Notes: a model not told the origin generated them from the sequence alone. Numbered from the stretch's first letter, positions 25,879 through 34,311 are shown. The stretch: DNA of 64,000 nt from Hymenobacter canadensis (GCF_027359925.1 NZ_CP114767.1:4204501-4268500), one strand, 5' to 3'. A program made the numbers and translations.

Positions 25879-27168
25879 CTAGACTTCGGTGGCCAGCAGC
25901 GGCTCGGGGTGCTCGGTGGCGGCCACTTCCTGCGGGTTGTGGGTGTGCTTGAACAGGATAACGAACAGCACCGCAATAATCAGGGCGTAAGCGGCAAAAG
26001 CGAGCCAGATGCCGTGCCAGTCCTTGGTTACGCCGTCGGCGGCGGTGAAGTACTTCTCGATAACCACGCCGCTGACCGAGCTGCCCAGCACCGCGCCGAA
26101 GCCGTTGGTCATCATCATGAACAGGCCCTGCGCGCTGGCCCGGATGGAAGAGGCCGTCTGGGTTTCCACGAACAGCGAGCCGGAAATATTGAAGAAGTCG
26201 AAGGCCATGCCGTAGACGATGCAGGACAGCACAATCAGCCAGATGCCGGGCTGATCCGGAGTGCCGTAGGCCAGCAGGCCGAAGCGCAGCACCCAGGCAA
26301 TCATGCTGAACAGCATCACCTGCTTGATGCCAAAGCGGCGCAAAAAGAACGGAATAGCCAGAATGAACAGCGTTTCCGACACCTGCGAGATGGACATGAT
26401 GATGGCCGGGTACTTCACGGCAAACGTGTCTTTGTAGGCCGGAACTTTGTCGAAATCGTGCAGGAAGGTGTCGCCGTAGGCGTTGGTGAGCTGCAGGGCT
26501 GCACCCAGCAGCAAGGCGAACAGGAAGAAGGTGAGCATCTTGGTGTCACGCAGCAACGCAAACGACTTCAGGCCGAGCACGTCCACCAGCGAGCGGCTGG
26601 GCGTGTCTTTGGCCGTGGGCGGGCAGGCTGGCAGCGTGAAGGAGTAGATGCCCAGCGCAAATGCCGCGGCGGCAGCAATGTAAAACTGGCTGGCCGACTT
26701 CTCGAAACCCAGCAGACTCACCGTCCACATGGCCACGATGAAGCCGATGGTGCCCCACACCCGGATGGGCGGGTAATCCTTTACCACATCCAGGCCCTGG
26801 CGCTTGAGCACCGAGTACGAGACGGCAATGCTGAGGGCCAGCGTGGGCATGTAGAAAATCATGTTCAGCAGAATCACCCAGAAGAAGGTGCTCGGGTCGG
26901 CTACCATCGGGATGGTGCACAGGACCACGCCGCCCAGGATGTGCAGGATGCCGTAGAGCTTCTCAGCATTCATCCATTTATCGGCCACGATGCCCATGAG
27001 CGAGGGCATGAAGATGGACGCAATGCCCATGGTGGAGAAAATGGCCCCAAACTCGGACCCCGACCACTGCTTGGTCTGGAACCAGTACGCCCCAATGGTT
27101 ATCAGCCACGAACCCCAGATAAAAAACTGTAGAAAGCTCAGAATAATGAGCCGCAACTTGGTACTCAT
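25879..27168 (-). CDS. MFS transporter, nucleoside:H+ symporter (NupG/XapB-like) family
   Basis: A 429-residue protein with about twelve membrane segments. The opening LRLIILSFLQFFIWGSWLITIGAYW and later blocks (GIVADKWMNAEKLYGILHILGG, VRVWGTIGF, GMAFDFFNISGSLFVE) match the NHS family of nucleoside symporters (NupG, XapB). In NupG these proteins import nucleosides with protons; the substrate here is inferred only. A TACTTTTC box lies about 20 bases before its ATG. With ndk and tdk elsewhere in the window it could support nucleoside salvage, but they are not co-transcribed. Confidence 0.85.
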   Translation of the reverse strand: MSTKLRLIILSFLQFFIWGSWLITIGAYWFQTKQWSGSEFGAIFSTMGIASIFMPSLMGIVADKWMNAEKLYGILHILGGVVLCTIPMVADPSTFFWVILLNMIFYMPTLALSIAVSYSVLKRQGLDVVKDYPPIRVWGTIGFIVAMWTVSLLGFEKSASQFYIAAAAAFALGIYSFTLPACPPTAKDTPSRSLVDVLGLKSFALLRDTKMLTFFLFALLLGAALQLTNAYGDTFLHDFDKVPAYKDTFAVKYPAIIMSISQVSETLFILAIPFFLRRFGIKQVMLFSMIAWVLRFGLLAYGTPDQPGIWLIVLSCIVYGMAFDFFNISGSLFVETQTASSIRASAQGLFMMMTNGFGAVLGSSVSGVVIEKYFTAADGVTKDWHGIWLAFAAYALIIAVLFVILFKHTHNPQEVAATEHPEPLLATEV

Positions 27169-27307
27169 GCCAATGGGATGGGGAAAAGTAGGGGGAACAC
27201 AATTTTGAACCTAAAGATAGAGAAATCTATCCGGGGAAATGGGGCACCAGCTCTGGGTTACGCCGCGTTTATACCCGCCGTAGCGGCTTGCGGCGTCTTT
27301 CCGGACA

Positions 27308-27343
27308 GCAAAAAGCCCTCCGGCCAAACTGACCGGAGGGCTT
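27308..27343 (-). terminator. intrinsic terminator of the OYE gene
   Basis: Read on the minus strand, AAGCCCTCCGG pairs with CCGGAGGGCTT and is followed by TTT, about 30 bases after the stop of the gene at 27371. Confidence 0.88.
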
Positions 27344-27370
27344 CAGAAATTAGCAGGCAGCTGCTGCCGA

Positions 27371-28468
27371 CTACGCCTGGGCTGGCTTTTCGGCTAGGGT
27401 TGGATAGTCGGTGTAGCCTTGGTGGAAGCCCTCGGGGCCAGGGGCGTAGAACGTGCTCTGGTCACCGGGGGTGAGGGGCGCGTGCTGCTCGAAGCGCTCG
27501 GCCAGGTCGGGGTTGCTGATGTAGTCGCGGCCGAAGGCTACGAGGTCAGCGCGGCCTTTTTCCAACTCAGCTTCCGCCTGCTCGGCGTTGTAGCCGCCGC
27601 ACAGGATGAGGGTGTTGGTGAACTTGGCCCGCAAGCTGTCGATGGTCGCGGCGCACTTCGGGTTTTCCTGGTTGATCAGGTGCAGGTACACCAGATTGCG
27701 CTGCTGCAGCTCGGTGGCCAGGTACTCATACAGCGCGTCGATGTCGTCGGCGAGGGCCATATCGTTGAACGTGCTCCAAGGCGAGAGGCGGATGCCGGTG
27801 CGCTCGGCCCCGATGGCAGCGACCGTAGCATCGGCTACTTCCAGCACGAAGCGGGCGCGGTTTTCCAGGCTGCCACCGTACTCGTCGGTGCGCTGGTTGC
27901 TGTGGGGGTTGAGGAACTGCTCGAGCAGATAGCCGTTGGCAGCGTGCAGCTCCACGCCATCAAAACCAGCCTCAACAGCCAGCTTGGCCGCCTTCGCGAA
28001 ATCCTGCACTAGTCCTTTTACTTCCTCGGTCGTGAGGGCGCGGGGCGTGGGCTGGGGCTGCATCTGCTGCTGGTCGGTCCACATGTCGCCGGCGGCGGCG
28101 ATTGCCGAGGGGGCCACCATTTCGGTGCCTTCGGGCATGTTGAGGGGGTGCGATACCCGGCCGGTGTGCATGAACTGCACGAAAATCTTGCCGCCTTTGG
28201 CGTGCACGGCGTCGGTGGTCAGCTTCCAGCCGGCTACCTGCTCCTGGCTGAACAGGCCGGGAATGCGGGCGTAGCCCAGGCCGTTGGCCGAGGGCGAGGT
28301 GCCTTCGGTGATGATGAGGCCAGCCGTGGCGCGCTGGGCGTAGTACTCAGCCACCAGTGGGCCGGGCACGTTGGCCAGCGAGCGGGCGCGCGTCATAGGC
28401 GCCATGGCGAGGTGGTTCTCAAGCGTGAGCGAGCCCAGCTGGGCCGAGGAAAGAAGTTTGGAAGCCAT
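27371..28468 (-). CDS. Old Yellow Enzyme family alkene reductase (NemA-like)
   Basis: A 365-residue FMN-dependent TIM-barrel oxidoreductase from the ATG at 28468. OYE signatures are visible: LAMAPMTRARS, a catalytic-region HTGRVSHPLNMP, the substrate-binding HAANGYLLEQFLNPHSNQR (His/Asn pair near 180) and DEYGGSLENR. These enzymes use NAD(P)H to reduce activated C=C bonds or nitro groups and often respond to electrophile stress. It stands alone with its own terminator. The longer open frame upstream is not supported by homology. Confidence 0.93.
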   Translation of the reverse strand: MASKLLSSAQLGSLTLENHLAMAPMTRARSLANVPGPLVAEYYAQRATAGLIITEGTSPSANGLGYARIPGLFSQEQVAGWKLTTDAVHAKGGKIFVQFMHTGRVSHPLNMPEGTEMVAPSAIAAAGDMWTDQQQMQPQPTPRALTTEEVKGLVQDFAKAAKLAVEAGFDGVELHAANGYLLEQFLNPHSNQRTDEYGGSLENRARFVLEVADATVAAIGAERTGIRLSPWSTFNDMALADDIDALYEYLATELQQRNLVYLHLINQENPKCAATIDSLRAKFTNTLILCGGYNAEQAEAELEKGRADLVAFGRDYISNPDLAERFEQHAPLTPGDQSTFYAPGPEGFHQGYTDYPTLAEKPAQA

Positions 28469-28571
28469 AGGGCGAAAAATCAATGTAGGTACATGAACTG
28501 CTCCTAAAGCGTAATTCAGGCAAAAAGGTTTTGCCAGGAGCAAAAGAACTGCGGCAAGCCTGCGGCGGTAA

Positions 28572-28677
28572 CGCGAAAATCCGTTTCGCGACGAGCGAAG
28601 CGAGTATCCGGGGCACCGGCGCAGTTTGCGCCAGCTCTCAGAAACTCGTTTTGCTCGTCGCGAAACGGATTTTCGCG
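28572..28677. repeat. inverted repeat with CGCGAAAATCCGTTTCGCG arms
   Basis: 25-base exact arms 28572-28596 and 28653-28677 flank a 56-base centre, between the OYE gene start and the sodA end. Each arm contains its own small palindrome (CGCGAAA/TTTCGCG). Confidence 0.92.
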
Positions 28678-28693
28678 GTGCAGCTTGCGCTAC

Positions 28694-29302
28694 TTAGGCG
28701 GCTTCGGCGAAGCGCTTGTTTACCTCATCCCAGTTGATGGCGTTGTAGAAGGCGGCCACGTAGTCGGGACGGCGGTTCTGGTACTTGAGGTAGTAGGCGT
28801 GTTCCCACACGTCGAGGCCCAGCAGCGGCGTGCCTTTGATGCCGGTGTCGGGCATCAGCGGGTTGTCCTGGTTGGGCGTCGAGGAAATAGCCACCGAGCC
28901 GTCGGCCTGCTTGCACAGCCAGGCCCAGCCCGAGCCGAAGCGCGTGGTGGCGGCTTTCGTGAATTCTTCCTTGAACTTCTCGTAGCTGCCGAACGCCTTC
29001 ATGATGGCTTCGCCTACGGCACCCGTTGGCTCACCGCCGCCGTTCGGGCCGAGGATCTGCCAGAAGAAGGAGTGGTTCCAGTGGCCACCGCCGTTGTTGC
29101 GCACCGCGGCCGGAGCCGAGGCAATGTTCTGCATCAAATCTTCGATGCTCTTGCCTTCCAGCTCCGTGCCGGCTACGGCATTGTTAAGGTTGGTAACGTA
29201 GGCCTGGTGGTGCTTGCTATGGTGGATTTCCATGGTTTGCGCATCAATGTGCGGCTCCAGGGCGGCGTAGTCGTAGGGCAGTTTGGGCAGTTCGAAAGCC
29301 AT
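28694..29302 (-). CDS. sodA: superoxide dismutase, Mn/Fe family (Mn-like signature)
   Basis: A 202-residue SOD from the ATG at 29302 ([17 protein letters not shown]). Metal ligands are His27, the His in [11 protein letters not shown], and the Asp and His of LDVWEHAYY. The Gly-rich [11 protein letters not shown] together with a Gln in [10 protein letters not shown] is the pattern of Mn-type or cambialistic enzymes; Fe-type enzymes usually carry the Gln in the first block. It detoxifies superoxide in the cytoplasm. Metal use needs experiment. Flanked by two different repeat types. Confidence 0.93.
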   Translation of the reverse strand: MAFELPKLPYDYAALEPHIDAQTMEIHHSKHHQAYVTNLNNAVAGTELEGKSIEDLMQNIASAPAAVRNNGGGHWNHSFFWQILGPNGGGEPTGAVGEAIMKAFGSYEKFKEEFTKAATTRFGSGWAWLCKQADGSVAISSTPNQDNPLMPDTGIKGTPLLGLDVWEHAYYLKYQNRRPDYVAAFYNAINWDEVNKRFAEAA

Positions 29303-29352
29303 AGTAGTAGGGGTTTGATTGGGGGTGAAAAGGAGAGAGTTGGAAATCAGGC

Positions 29353-29445
29353 CGTCATGCTGAGCTTGCCGAAGCATCTGTACCGCAGGCTAACTCAATC
29401 GTGAGAACGAAGCGGTAGAGGTGCTTCGGCAAGCTCAGCATGACG
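29353..29445. repeat. GTCAT-family inverted repeat (upstream of sodA)
   Basis: 34-base arms 29353-29386 and 29412-29445, subtype GTCATGCTGAGCTTGCCG, with one or two mismatches. It lies about 50 bases before the sodA ATG and 70 after the tadA stop. Confidence 0.93.
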
Positions 29446-29515
29446 TTCTTTGGTACGCGTACGACACTAAAACCGCCGCAGCCCGCGTAGGGTTACGGCG
29501 GCGGCCAAAAGTAGC

Positions 29516-29962
29516 CTATTTCCGCTTCCGGGCGAAGAACTCGCGCATGAGGCTGCCGCACTCGTCGGCCAGCACGCCGGGCACCACTTCGGCTTTGGGG
29601 TGCAGCAGCTGGCCGTGGCGGCGGTACCCGAATTTGGGCTCCTCGGCGCCGTACACCACGCGCCGCAGCTGGGCCCAGGCGGTGGCGCCGGCGCACATCA
29701 CGCAGGGCTCCACGGTCACGTAGAGCGTGCAGTCGGTGAGGTATTTGTTGCCGAGGTGGTTGGCGGCGGCCGTCAGGGCCAGCATTTCGGCGTGGGCCGT
29801 CACGTCGCGCAGCTTCTCGGTCTGGTTGTAGGCCCGCGCAATAATCTGCCCATCGAGTACCACCACGGCCCCAATCGGAATTTCCTCCTCGTCAAACGCG
29901 TAGCGCGCCTGCTTCAGGGCCTCGCGCATGTAGTGGTCGTCGGAGTAGATGGAAAGGGGCAT
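29516..29962 (-). CDS. tadA: tRNA-specific adenosine deaminase TadA-like
   Basis: A 148-residue zinc deaminase. The active site HAE is at residues 57-59 and PCVMC at 86-90; AYNQTEKLRDVTAHAEM and AWAQLRRVVYGAEEPKFG are typical of TadA, which converts A34 to inosine in tRNA-Arg(ACG). A guanine deaminase-type role is less likely given these blocks. Length is normal. Confidence 0.9.
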   Translation of the reverse strand: MPLSIYSDDHYMREALKQARYAFDEEEIPIGAVVVLDGQIIARAYNQTEKLRDVTAHAEMLALTAAANHLGNKYLTDCTLYVTVEPCVMCAGATAWAQLRRVVYGAEEPKFGYRRHGQLLHPKAEVVPGVLADECGSLMREFFARKRK

Positions 29963-29981
29963 TCGGTGGAAATGAGAAAGA

Positions 29982-30126
29982 ACGTCATGCAGAGGTGCAG
30001 CCGAAGCATCTCGCGTGCTGACGTTGTACTGCTATTGATTGCTACACCAGCGAGATTCCTCGGCAAGCTCGGAATGACTGGATTACCACGCAGGCGAGAT
30101 GCTTCGGCTGCGCCTCTGCATGACGT
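29982..30126. repeat. composite GTCAT-family repeat with a second half-element inside
   Basis: Outer 33-base arms 29982-30014 and 30094-30126 (subtype GTCATGCAGAGG) enclose, at 30050-30078, the right arm only of a different subtype (GTCATTCCGAGC read on the other strand). Confidence 0.9.
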
Positions 30127-30132
30127 GCCAGG

Positions 30133-30699
30133 TTACTTCATCACAATGCTGTTCATCACGGCGCGGGCGGTGGGCTGCCACTGGGGCTGCTCTTCGGCGG
30201 GGGCCACGAAGGTGAACACCGTGAGCTGGTCGCCGGTGATGGTGTACTGCACCATCTGGTAGCGGCGGATGGGGGCGAGGTTGCTGGTGCGGCGGGTGTC
30301 GGCCACGGTCGAGACGAACTCCAGGGCCACGAAGTCGCGCTTGTTGATTGTGCGGATGTCCTCGGACAGGAATTCCACCTTCGAGTACATGTTCTGGATG
30401 CTGGCTTTGTAGATCTTGAGCAGCAGGGCGTAGTCGCGGCTGGTGAAGGTGCTGGGCTTCTGGGCCACGCTGAAATCGACGCGGCCGCTGTTGTTGCTGA
30501 ACACGGCCAGCGGCTTGCGCGGCGACGGATACTTCACCGCAATACCATCGTCGGGCAGGGCCTGAAAGCCCTCGGGCACGCCCACCGTGAGATTTTTGGT
30601 GATGACGGTCTTCTTGAGTTTGGGCGCGGCAAAGGCGGCCAGCAGCAGCACCGCCAGCAGCAGCGGCGCCAGGCGCAGGAAACGAGCAGGGATTTTCAT
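30133..30699 (-). CDS. uncharacterised exported or membrane-anchored protein
   Basis: A 188-residue protein from the ATG at 30699. A hydrophobic segment (about 8-24, LRLAPLLLAVLLLAAFA) acts as signal or anchor, followed by KKTVITKNLTVGVPEGFQAL and a mixed alpha/beta domain ending VMNSIVMK. The overall pattern (a leading beta strand of GVPEGF type and a final TARAVMNSI helix) recalls the PsbP/Mog1-like fold used in small lipoproteins, but this is a guess. A TACCTTTG element ends 7 bases before the ATG. Confidence 0.65.
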   Translation of the reverse strand: MKIPARFLRLAPLLLAVLLLAAFAAPKLKKTVITKNLTVGVPEGFQALPDDGIAVKYPSPRKPLAVFSNNSGRVDFSVAQKPSTFTSRDYALLLKIYKASIQNMYSKVEFLSEDIRTINKRDFVALEFVSTVADTRRTSNLAPIRRYQMVQYTITGDQLTVFTFVAPAEEQPQWQPTARAVMNSIVMK

Positions 30700-30705
30700 A
30701 GGGCG

Positions 30706-30713
30706 CAAAGGTA
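30706..30713 (-). promoter_or_regulatory. -7 element implying a leaderless mRNA
   Basis: TACCTTTG on the minus strand ends 6 bases before the ATG at 30699, so transcription should begin at or next to the start codon. Confidence 0.55.
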
Positions 30714-30802
30714 CGACGGAACCCCCGCCGACGGCCGGCGGGATAACACAAGGCTCCGAAGCCACAACGACTCCGGAGCCTGCAAAAGAGGTGCTAAGCA
30801 CT

Positions 30803-30882
30803 TGTCATTCCGACGCAGGAGGAATCTGGCTTAACGTCGGTGAGACAGTTATAACCCAGATTCCTCCTGCGTCGGAATGACA
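30803..30882. repeat. GTCAT-family inverted repeat, ACGCAGGAG variant
   Basis: 27-base exact arms 30803-30829 and 30856-30882. The central part of the arm (ACGCAGGAGG) differs from all other subtypes in the window, yet both arms carry the change. Confidence 0.93.
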
Positions 30883-30889
30883 GCGCCTG

Positions 30890-31342
30890 CTAGCGGCGCT
30901 TCTTGGACACCGGCGCCGACGGATACTTGATGCGGACGCTCTTCCAGTACACGTAGTTGCCGGTTTTGGCCTCGATGAGGTAGGTGCCGGCCGGAATGCG
31001 GCCCAGGTCTACCGGCTCGCCGGTGTTGTTCTGCGGGTCCAGCGCCATGGTGTACACGGGCTGCTTTTTGTAGTTGGTCATCACCAGCGTGCCGGGCTTG
31101 GTGAACTGCTGCGTGAAGCTGAGCATGATGCTCTGGCCGCTGGAAGCCGGAAATACGTCGATGCCCGACAGCGTTTCGACGCGCTTGATGGGGCCGGAAA
31201 GCGTCACTGGCTCCACGTCCGACTTGGTTTTTACCTCGGTGCCATCGGCGGCCTTGGCTTTGGTTTTTACCTTGGTCTGGGCCTGCGCGGCCGAAAAGGA
31301 GAGGAGCGTGGCGGCCAGCGCGAGCAGTACAGGGCGTTTCAT
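30890..31342 (-). CDS. small exported protein with T9SS-tail-like C-terminus
   Basis: A 150-residue protein from the ATG at 31342 with a signal peptide (MKRPVLLALAATLLSFSAAQ, cleavage after AQA). A Lys/Thr-rich stretch follows. The second half (SFTQQFTKPGTLVMTNYKKQ, then IPAGTYLIEAKTG and WKSVRI) resembles a type A type IX sorting domain, but it is extended by SAPVSKKRR and the preceding cargo is very short. It may be a small exported structural protein. Function unknown. Confidence 0.65.
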   Translation of the reverse strand: MKRPVLLALAATLLSFSAAQAQTKVKTKAKAADGTEVKTKSDVEPVTLSGPIKRVETLSGIDVFPASSGQSIMLSFTQQFTKPGTLVMTNYKKQPVYTMALDPQNNTGEPVDLGRIPAGTYLIEAKTGNYVYWKSVRIKYPSAPVSKKRR

Positions 31343-31537
31343 GGCAAGCAAAAAATGAAGAGTTGGAGCAGATGCAGAACGATTGTGGAGTGGCAGTTTG
31401 CATACTCCGTGCCGAACTTACTGCAACGGTACGCAAATGCCACTGCAAGGGCTGAAATCAGCTGTTAACCCCAATTCAACCTGCCTTTTGTCACACTGCG
31501 GCACACGAATTTCTCTCCTTCTCCTGATTTTACTGGT

Positions 31538-31545
31538 TACCTTCG
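31538..31545 (+). promoter_or_regulatory. candidate -7 element of aspS
   Basis: TACCTTCG, one change from TAnnTTTG, lies 114 bases before the aspS ATG, so the following inverted repeat would be transcribed as leader. Confidence 0.42.
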
Positions 31546-31554
31546 CCTCTATAG

Positions 31555-31654
31555 TTTAGTGCTTGGTGCTTAGTGCTTGGTGCTTAGGCTGCGTTTAGAG
31601 CCCAAGCCCACACCTGGTAGCCTAAGTACTAAGCCCTAAGCACTAAGCACTAAG
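31555..31654. repeat. imperfect inverted repeat of TTAGTGCTT words before aspS
   Basis: 36-base arms 31555-31590 and 31619-31654 are built from near-repeats of TTAGTGCTTGG and CTAAGCACTAAG. It ends 5 bases before the aspS ATG. Confidence 0.88.
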
Positions 31655-31659
31655 ACAAC

Positions 31660-33423
31660 ATGCTCCGGACCCACACCTGCGGCGAACTTCGCCCCGAACA
31701 CATTGGCCAAACCGTCACGCTCTGCGGCTGGGTGCAGCGCACCCGCGACAAAGGCGGCATTCTGTGGGTGGATCTGCGCGACCGGTACGGCCTCACCCAG
31801 CTGGCCCTGGAAGAAGGCGTGGAAACCGCCGATGTGCGCGAGCAGGCCCGCCAGCTGGGCCGCGAGTTTGTGCTCTCGGTGACCGGCAAAGTGGCCGAGC
31901 GCCACTCCAAAAACGACAAGATGCCCACCGGCGGCATCGAAATCCGGGTGGAGCAGCTTAACGTGCTGAACCCCGCCAAGCTGCCCCCCTTCCTGATTGA
32001 GGACGACACCGACGGCGGCGACGACCTGCGGATGAAGTACCGCTACCTCGATTTGCGCCGCGCCCCCGTGCGCCAGAACCTGATGCTGCGCCACCGCGTG
32101 GCCCAGGCCACCCGCCGCTACCTCGACGGCCAGGAGTTCATCGAAGTGGAAACGCCGGTGCTCATCAAAAGCACGCCCGAAGGTGCCCGCGACTTCGTGG
32201 TGCCGTCCCGCATGAACCCCGGCGAGTTCTACGCCCTGCCCCAGAGCCCCCAGACGTTCAAGCAGCTGCTGATGGTGTCGGGCTTCGACCGGTACTTCCA
32301 GATTGTGAAGTGCTTCCGCGACGAAGACCTGCGCGCCGACCGCCAGCCCGAATTCACCCAGATTGACTGCGAAATGTCGTTTGTGGACCAGGAAGACATC
32401 CTCAACACCTTCGAAGGGCTGGTGCAGTACCTGTTCCGCGAGGTGAAGAACCTGGAAATCGGGACGCTGCCCCGCATGACCTACCAGGACGCCATGCGCT
32501 TCTATGGCAACGACAAGCCCGACACGCGCTTCGAAATGAAGTTCGTGGAACTGAACGACGTGGCCAAGGGCCACGGCTTCCCGGTGTTCGAGGCCGCCGG
32601 GCTGGTGGTGGGCATCTGCGCCACCGGCGCGGCCAGCTACACCCGCAAGCAACTCGACGAGCTGACCGAGTACGTAAAACGCCCGCAGATTGGCGCGACT
32701 GGCCTGATTTACGCCCGCGTGGAAGCCGATGGCTCCGTAAAATCGTCGGTGGATAAGTTCTACGGCCAGGAGCAGCTGCAGCAGTGGAAAGCCGCCTTCA
32801 ACGCCCAGCCCGGCGACTTGCTGCTCATCCTGGCCGGCGAGCCGAACAAGACCCGCAAGGCGCTGAGCGAATTGCGCCTGGAAATGGGCCAGCGCCTCGG
32901 CCTGCGTGACAAAGACACTTTCTCGGCGCTGTGGGTGGTCGATTTCCCCCTGCTCGAGTACATCGAGGAGGAAGGCCGCTACTTCGCCATGCACCACCCC
33001 TTCACCTCGCCCAAGCCCGAAGACGTGGCCCTGCTCGACTCGCCCGACACCATCGGCGAAGTGCGAGCCAACGCCTACGACATGGTGATTAACGGCGTGG
33101 AAGTGGGCGGCGGCTCCATCCGCATCCACGACCGCGTGGTGCAAGCCCGCATGTTCAGCCTGCTGGGCTTCTCCGACGACGAAGCCAAAGCGCAGTTCGG
33201 CTTCCTGCTCGACGCCTTTGAGTACGGCGCGCCTCCGCACGGCGGCATTGCCTTCGGTTTCGACCGCCTCTGCAGCCTCTTCGGCGGCGCCGACTCCATC
33301 CGCGACTTCATCGCCTTCCCCAAAAACAACTCCGGCCGCGACGTCATGATTGACTCGCCCTCGCAGATTTCGGGCGCGCAGCTAAAGGAACTGAGCATCA
33401 AAACCGATGTGGTAGGAAAGTAA
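31660..33423 (+). CDS. aspS: aspartate--tRNA ligase
   Basis: A 587-residue class II aminoacyl-tRNA synthetase. The N-terminal anticodon-binding OB domain opens [19 protein letters not shown]. Motif 2 is [19 protein letters not shown]; motif 3 is [10 protein letters not shown] near residue 530; a bacterial GAD insert lies between. The length is normal for bacterial AspRS. Whether it is discriminating or also charges tRNA-Asn depends on gatCAB elsewhere. RAYT palindromes begin 8 bases after its stop. Confidence 0.97.
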   Translation: MLRTHTCGELRPEHIGQTVTLCGWVQRTRDKGGILWVDLRDRYGLTQLALEEGVETADVREQARQLGREFVLSVTGKVAERHSKNDKMPTGGIEIRVEQLNVLNPAKLPPFLIEDDTDGGDDLRMKYRYLDLRRAPVRQNLMLRHRVAQATRRYLDGQEFIEVETPVLIKSTPEGARDFVVPSRMNPGEFYALPQSPQTFKQLLMVSGFDRYFQIVKCFRDEDLRADRQPEFTQIDCEMSFVDQEDILNTFEGLVQYLFREVKNLEIGTLPRMTYQDAMRFYGNDKPDTRFEMKFVELNDVAKGHGFPVFEAAGLVVGICATGAASYTRKQLDELTEYVKRPQIGATGLIYARVEADGSVKSSVDKFYGQEQLQQWKAAFNAQPGDLLLILAGEPNKTRKALSELRLEMGQRLGLRDKDTFSALWVVDFPLLEYIEEEGRYFAMHHPFTSPKPEDVALLDSPDTIGEVRANAYDMVINGVEVGGGSIRIHDRVVQARMFSLLGFSDDEAKAQFGFLLDAFEYGAPPHGGIAFGFDRLCSLFGGADSIRDFIAFPKNNSGRDVMIDSPSQISGAQLKELSIKTDVVGK

Positions 33424-33430
33424 GCCTGAT

Positions 33431-33524
33431 GTAACGCGAAGTTCCACTTCGCGAAGCGCCCGAGTCGTTAGGGAGAGTAATCCACTGCAGTTCGGTTGCC
33501 TCGCGAAGTGGAACTTCGCGTTAC
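33431..33524. repeat. REP palindrome 1 upstream of the RAYT
   Basis: 24-base exact arms 33431-33454 and 33501-33524 start GTAACGCGAAGTTCCACTTC. The centre contains CGAGTCGTTAGGGAGAGTAA, repeated in the next copy. Confidence 0.95.
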
Positions 33525-33530
33525 AGGTGG

Positions 33531-33613
33531 TTCCACTTCGCGAAGCACCCGAGTCGTTAGGGAGAGTAATTCCCTGTGGCTCGAGCGCCTCGCGAAGTGG
33601 AACTTCGCGTTAC
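33531..33613. repeat. REP palindrome 2 upstream of the RAYT (left arm shortened)
   Basis: The left arm keeps only TTCCACTTCGCGA (33531-33543); the right arm is complete (33590-33612). The centre CGAGTCGTTAGGGAGAGTAA is shared with palindrome 1, so the two form a tandem pair. Confidence 0.92.
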
Positions 33614-33628
33614 ATGCTATTTTACGGC

Positions 33629-34222
33629 ATGAACCCCTATGACTACCAGCGTAATCTGCCGCATATACTGCCGCCCGGTGAATCAGTGTTCATCACGTTC
33701 CGGTTAGCAGGGTCGCTGCCCGAGAGGGTGGTGGAAGAGTTGCGGATGGAGTTTGCGGCACCGGTTGCAGCGGAGCCTTGGGAAGCATCTTATGCGCGGC
33801 AAAAGCGCTACTTCGGCAAGTTCGACAGGCTGCTGGATGGTTCTTCTTCCGGGCCGGTCTGGTTGCGCGAGCCAGCCATAGCTGCGCTGGTTGTGCAGAG
33901 CCTGCGGTACTTCGAAGGGCAGGCGTACGAGTTGGTTTGTTACTGCATCATGCCCAATCATGTGCATTTCGTGGCTTCCCTGTCTGAAACCGGCCGTGCT
34001 ATGATGCGGACGCTGCAATCCATCAAAGCCCATACTGCCCGAGAGGCCAACAAGCTGCTGGGCCGTACCGGCCAGTTCTGGCATCGGGAAAGCTACGACC
34101 ACGTAATCCGCAACCCGGAGGAAATGCGCAATATCATCTCCTACACGCTCGAAAATCCTGTGCGGGCGGGCTTGGTAGATGACTGGCGGCAATGGCCGCA
34201 CACCTGGTGGCATGAAATGTAA
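33629..34222 (+). CDS. REP-associated tyrosine transposase (RAYT, Y1 HUH)
   Basis: A 197-residue single-strand transposase of the IS200-like Y1 superfamily, RAYT branch. The HUH motif is H-V-H in CIMPNHVHFVASL; the candidate catalytic Tyr is in ESYDHVIRN, preceded by GRTGQFWHR, and the C-terminal NPVRAGLVDDW is typical of RAYTs. These enzymes are single-copy domesticated relatives of IS200 transposases that act on REP palindromes. Here palindromes lie on both sides: a tandem pair before it and one after it, with its TAA stop inside the last one. The ATG at 33629 is chosen; 33614 is an alternative start at the very edge of palindrome 2. Confidence 0.92.
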   Translation: MNPYDYQRNLPHILPPGESVFITFRLAGSLPERVVEELRMEFAAPVAAEPWEASYARQKRYFGKFDRLLDGSSSGPVWLREPAIAALVVQSLRYFEGQAYELVCYCIMPNHVHFVASLSETGRAMMRTLQSIKAHTAREANKLLGRTGQFWHRESYDHVIRNPEEMRNIISYTLENPVRAGLVDDWRQWPHTWWHEM

Positions 34223-34311
34223 CGCGAAGTTCCACTTCGCGGGGTGCAGGAGCAGTTGGGGCCAATAATCCTCACGGCTCGCGTGCCCCGCGAAGTGGAA
34301 CTTCGCGTTAC
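34219..34311. repeat. REP palindrome 3 downstream of the RAYT
   Basis: 26-base exact arms 34219-34244 and 34286-34311 begin GTAACGCGAAGTTCCACTTC. The left arm supplies the RAYT stop codon (TAA 34220-34222); the right arm supplies the stop of a relic gene on the minus strand. Its centre differs from copies 1 and 2. Confidence 0.95.

Larger units (their letters stand above)
31343..31659. other. divergent intergenic region before aspS
   Basis: This 317-base gap has a TACCTTCG element (31538-31545) and then an imperfect inverted repeat (31555-31654) filling almost all of the presumed aspS leader. Nothing else is recognised in 31343-31530. Confidence 0.5.

Noticed and set aside
33431..33613. Possible CRISPR array before the RAYT
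   Set aside because: Only two copies, with palindromic arms and near-identical centres rather than unique spacers; no cas genes. It is a REP pair.
33527..33628. Upstream start for the RAYT at 33527
   Set aside because: This part translates REP palindrome 2 and does not resemble RAYT N-termini.
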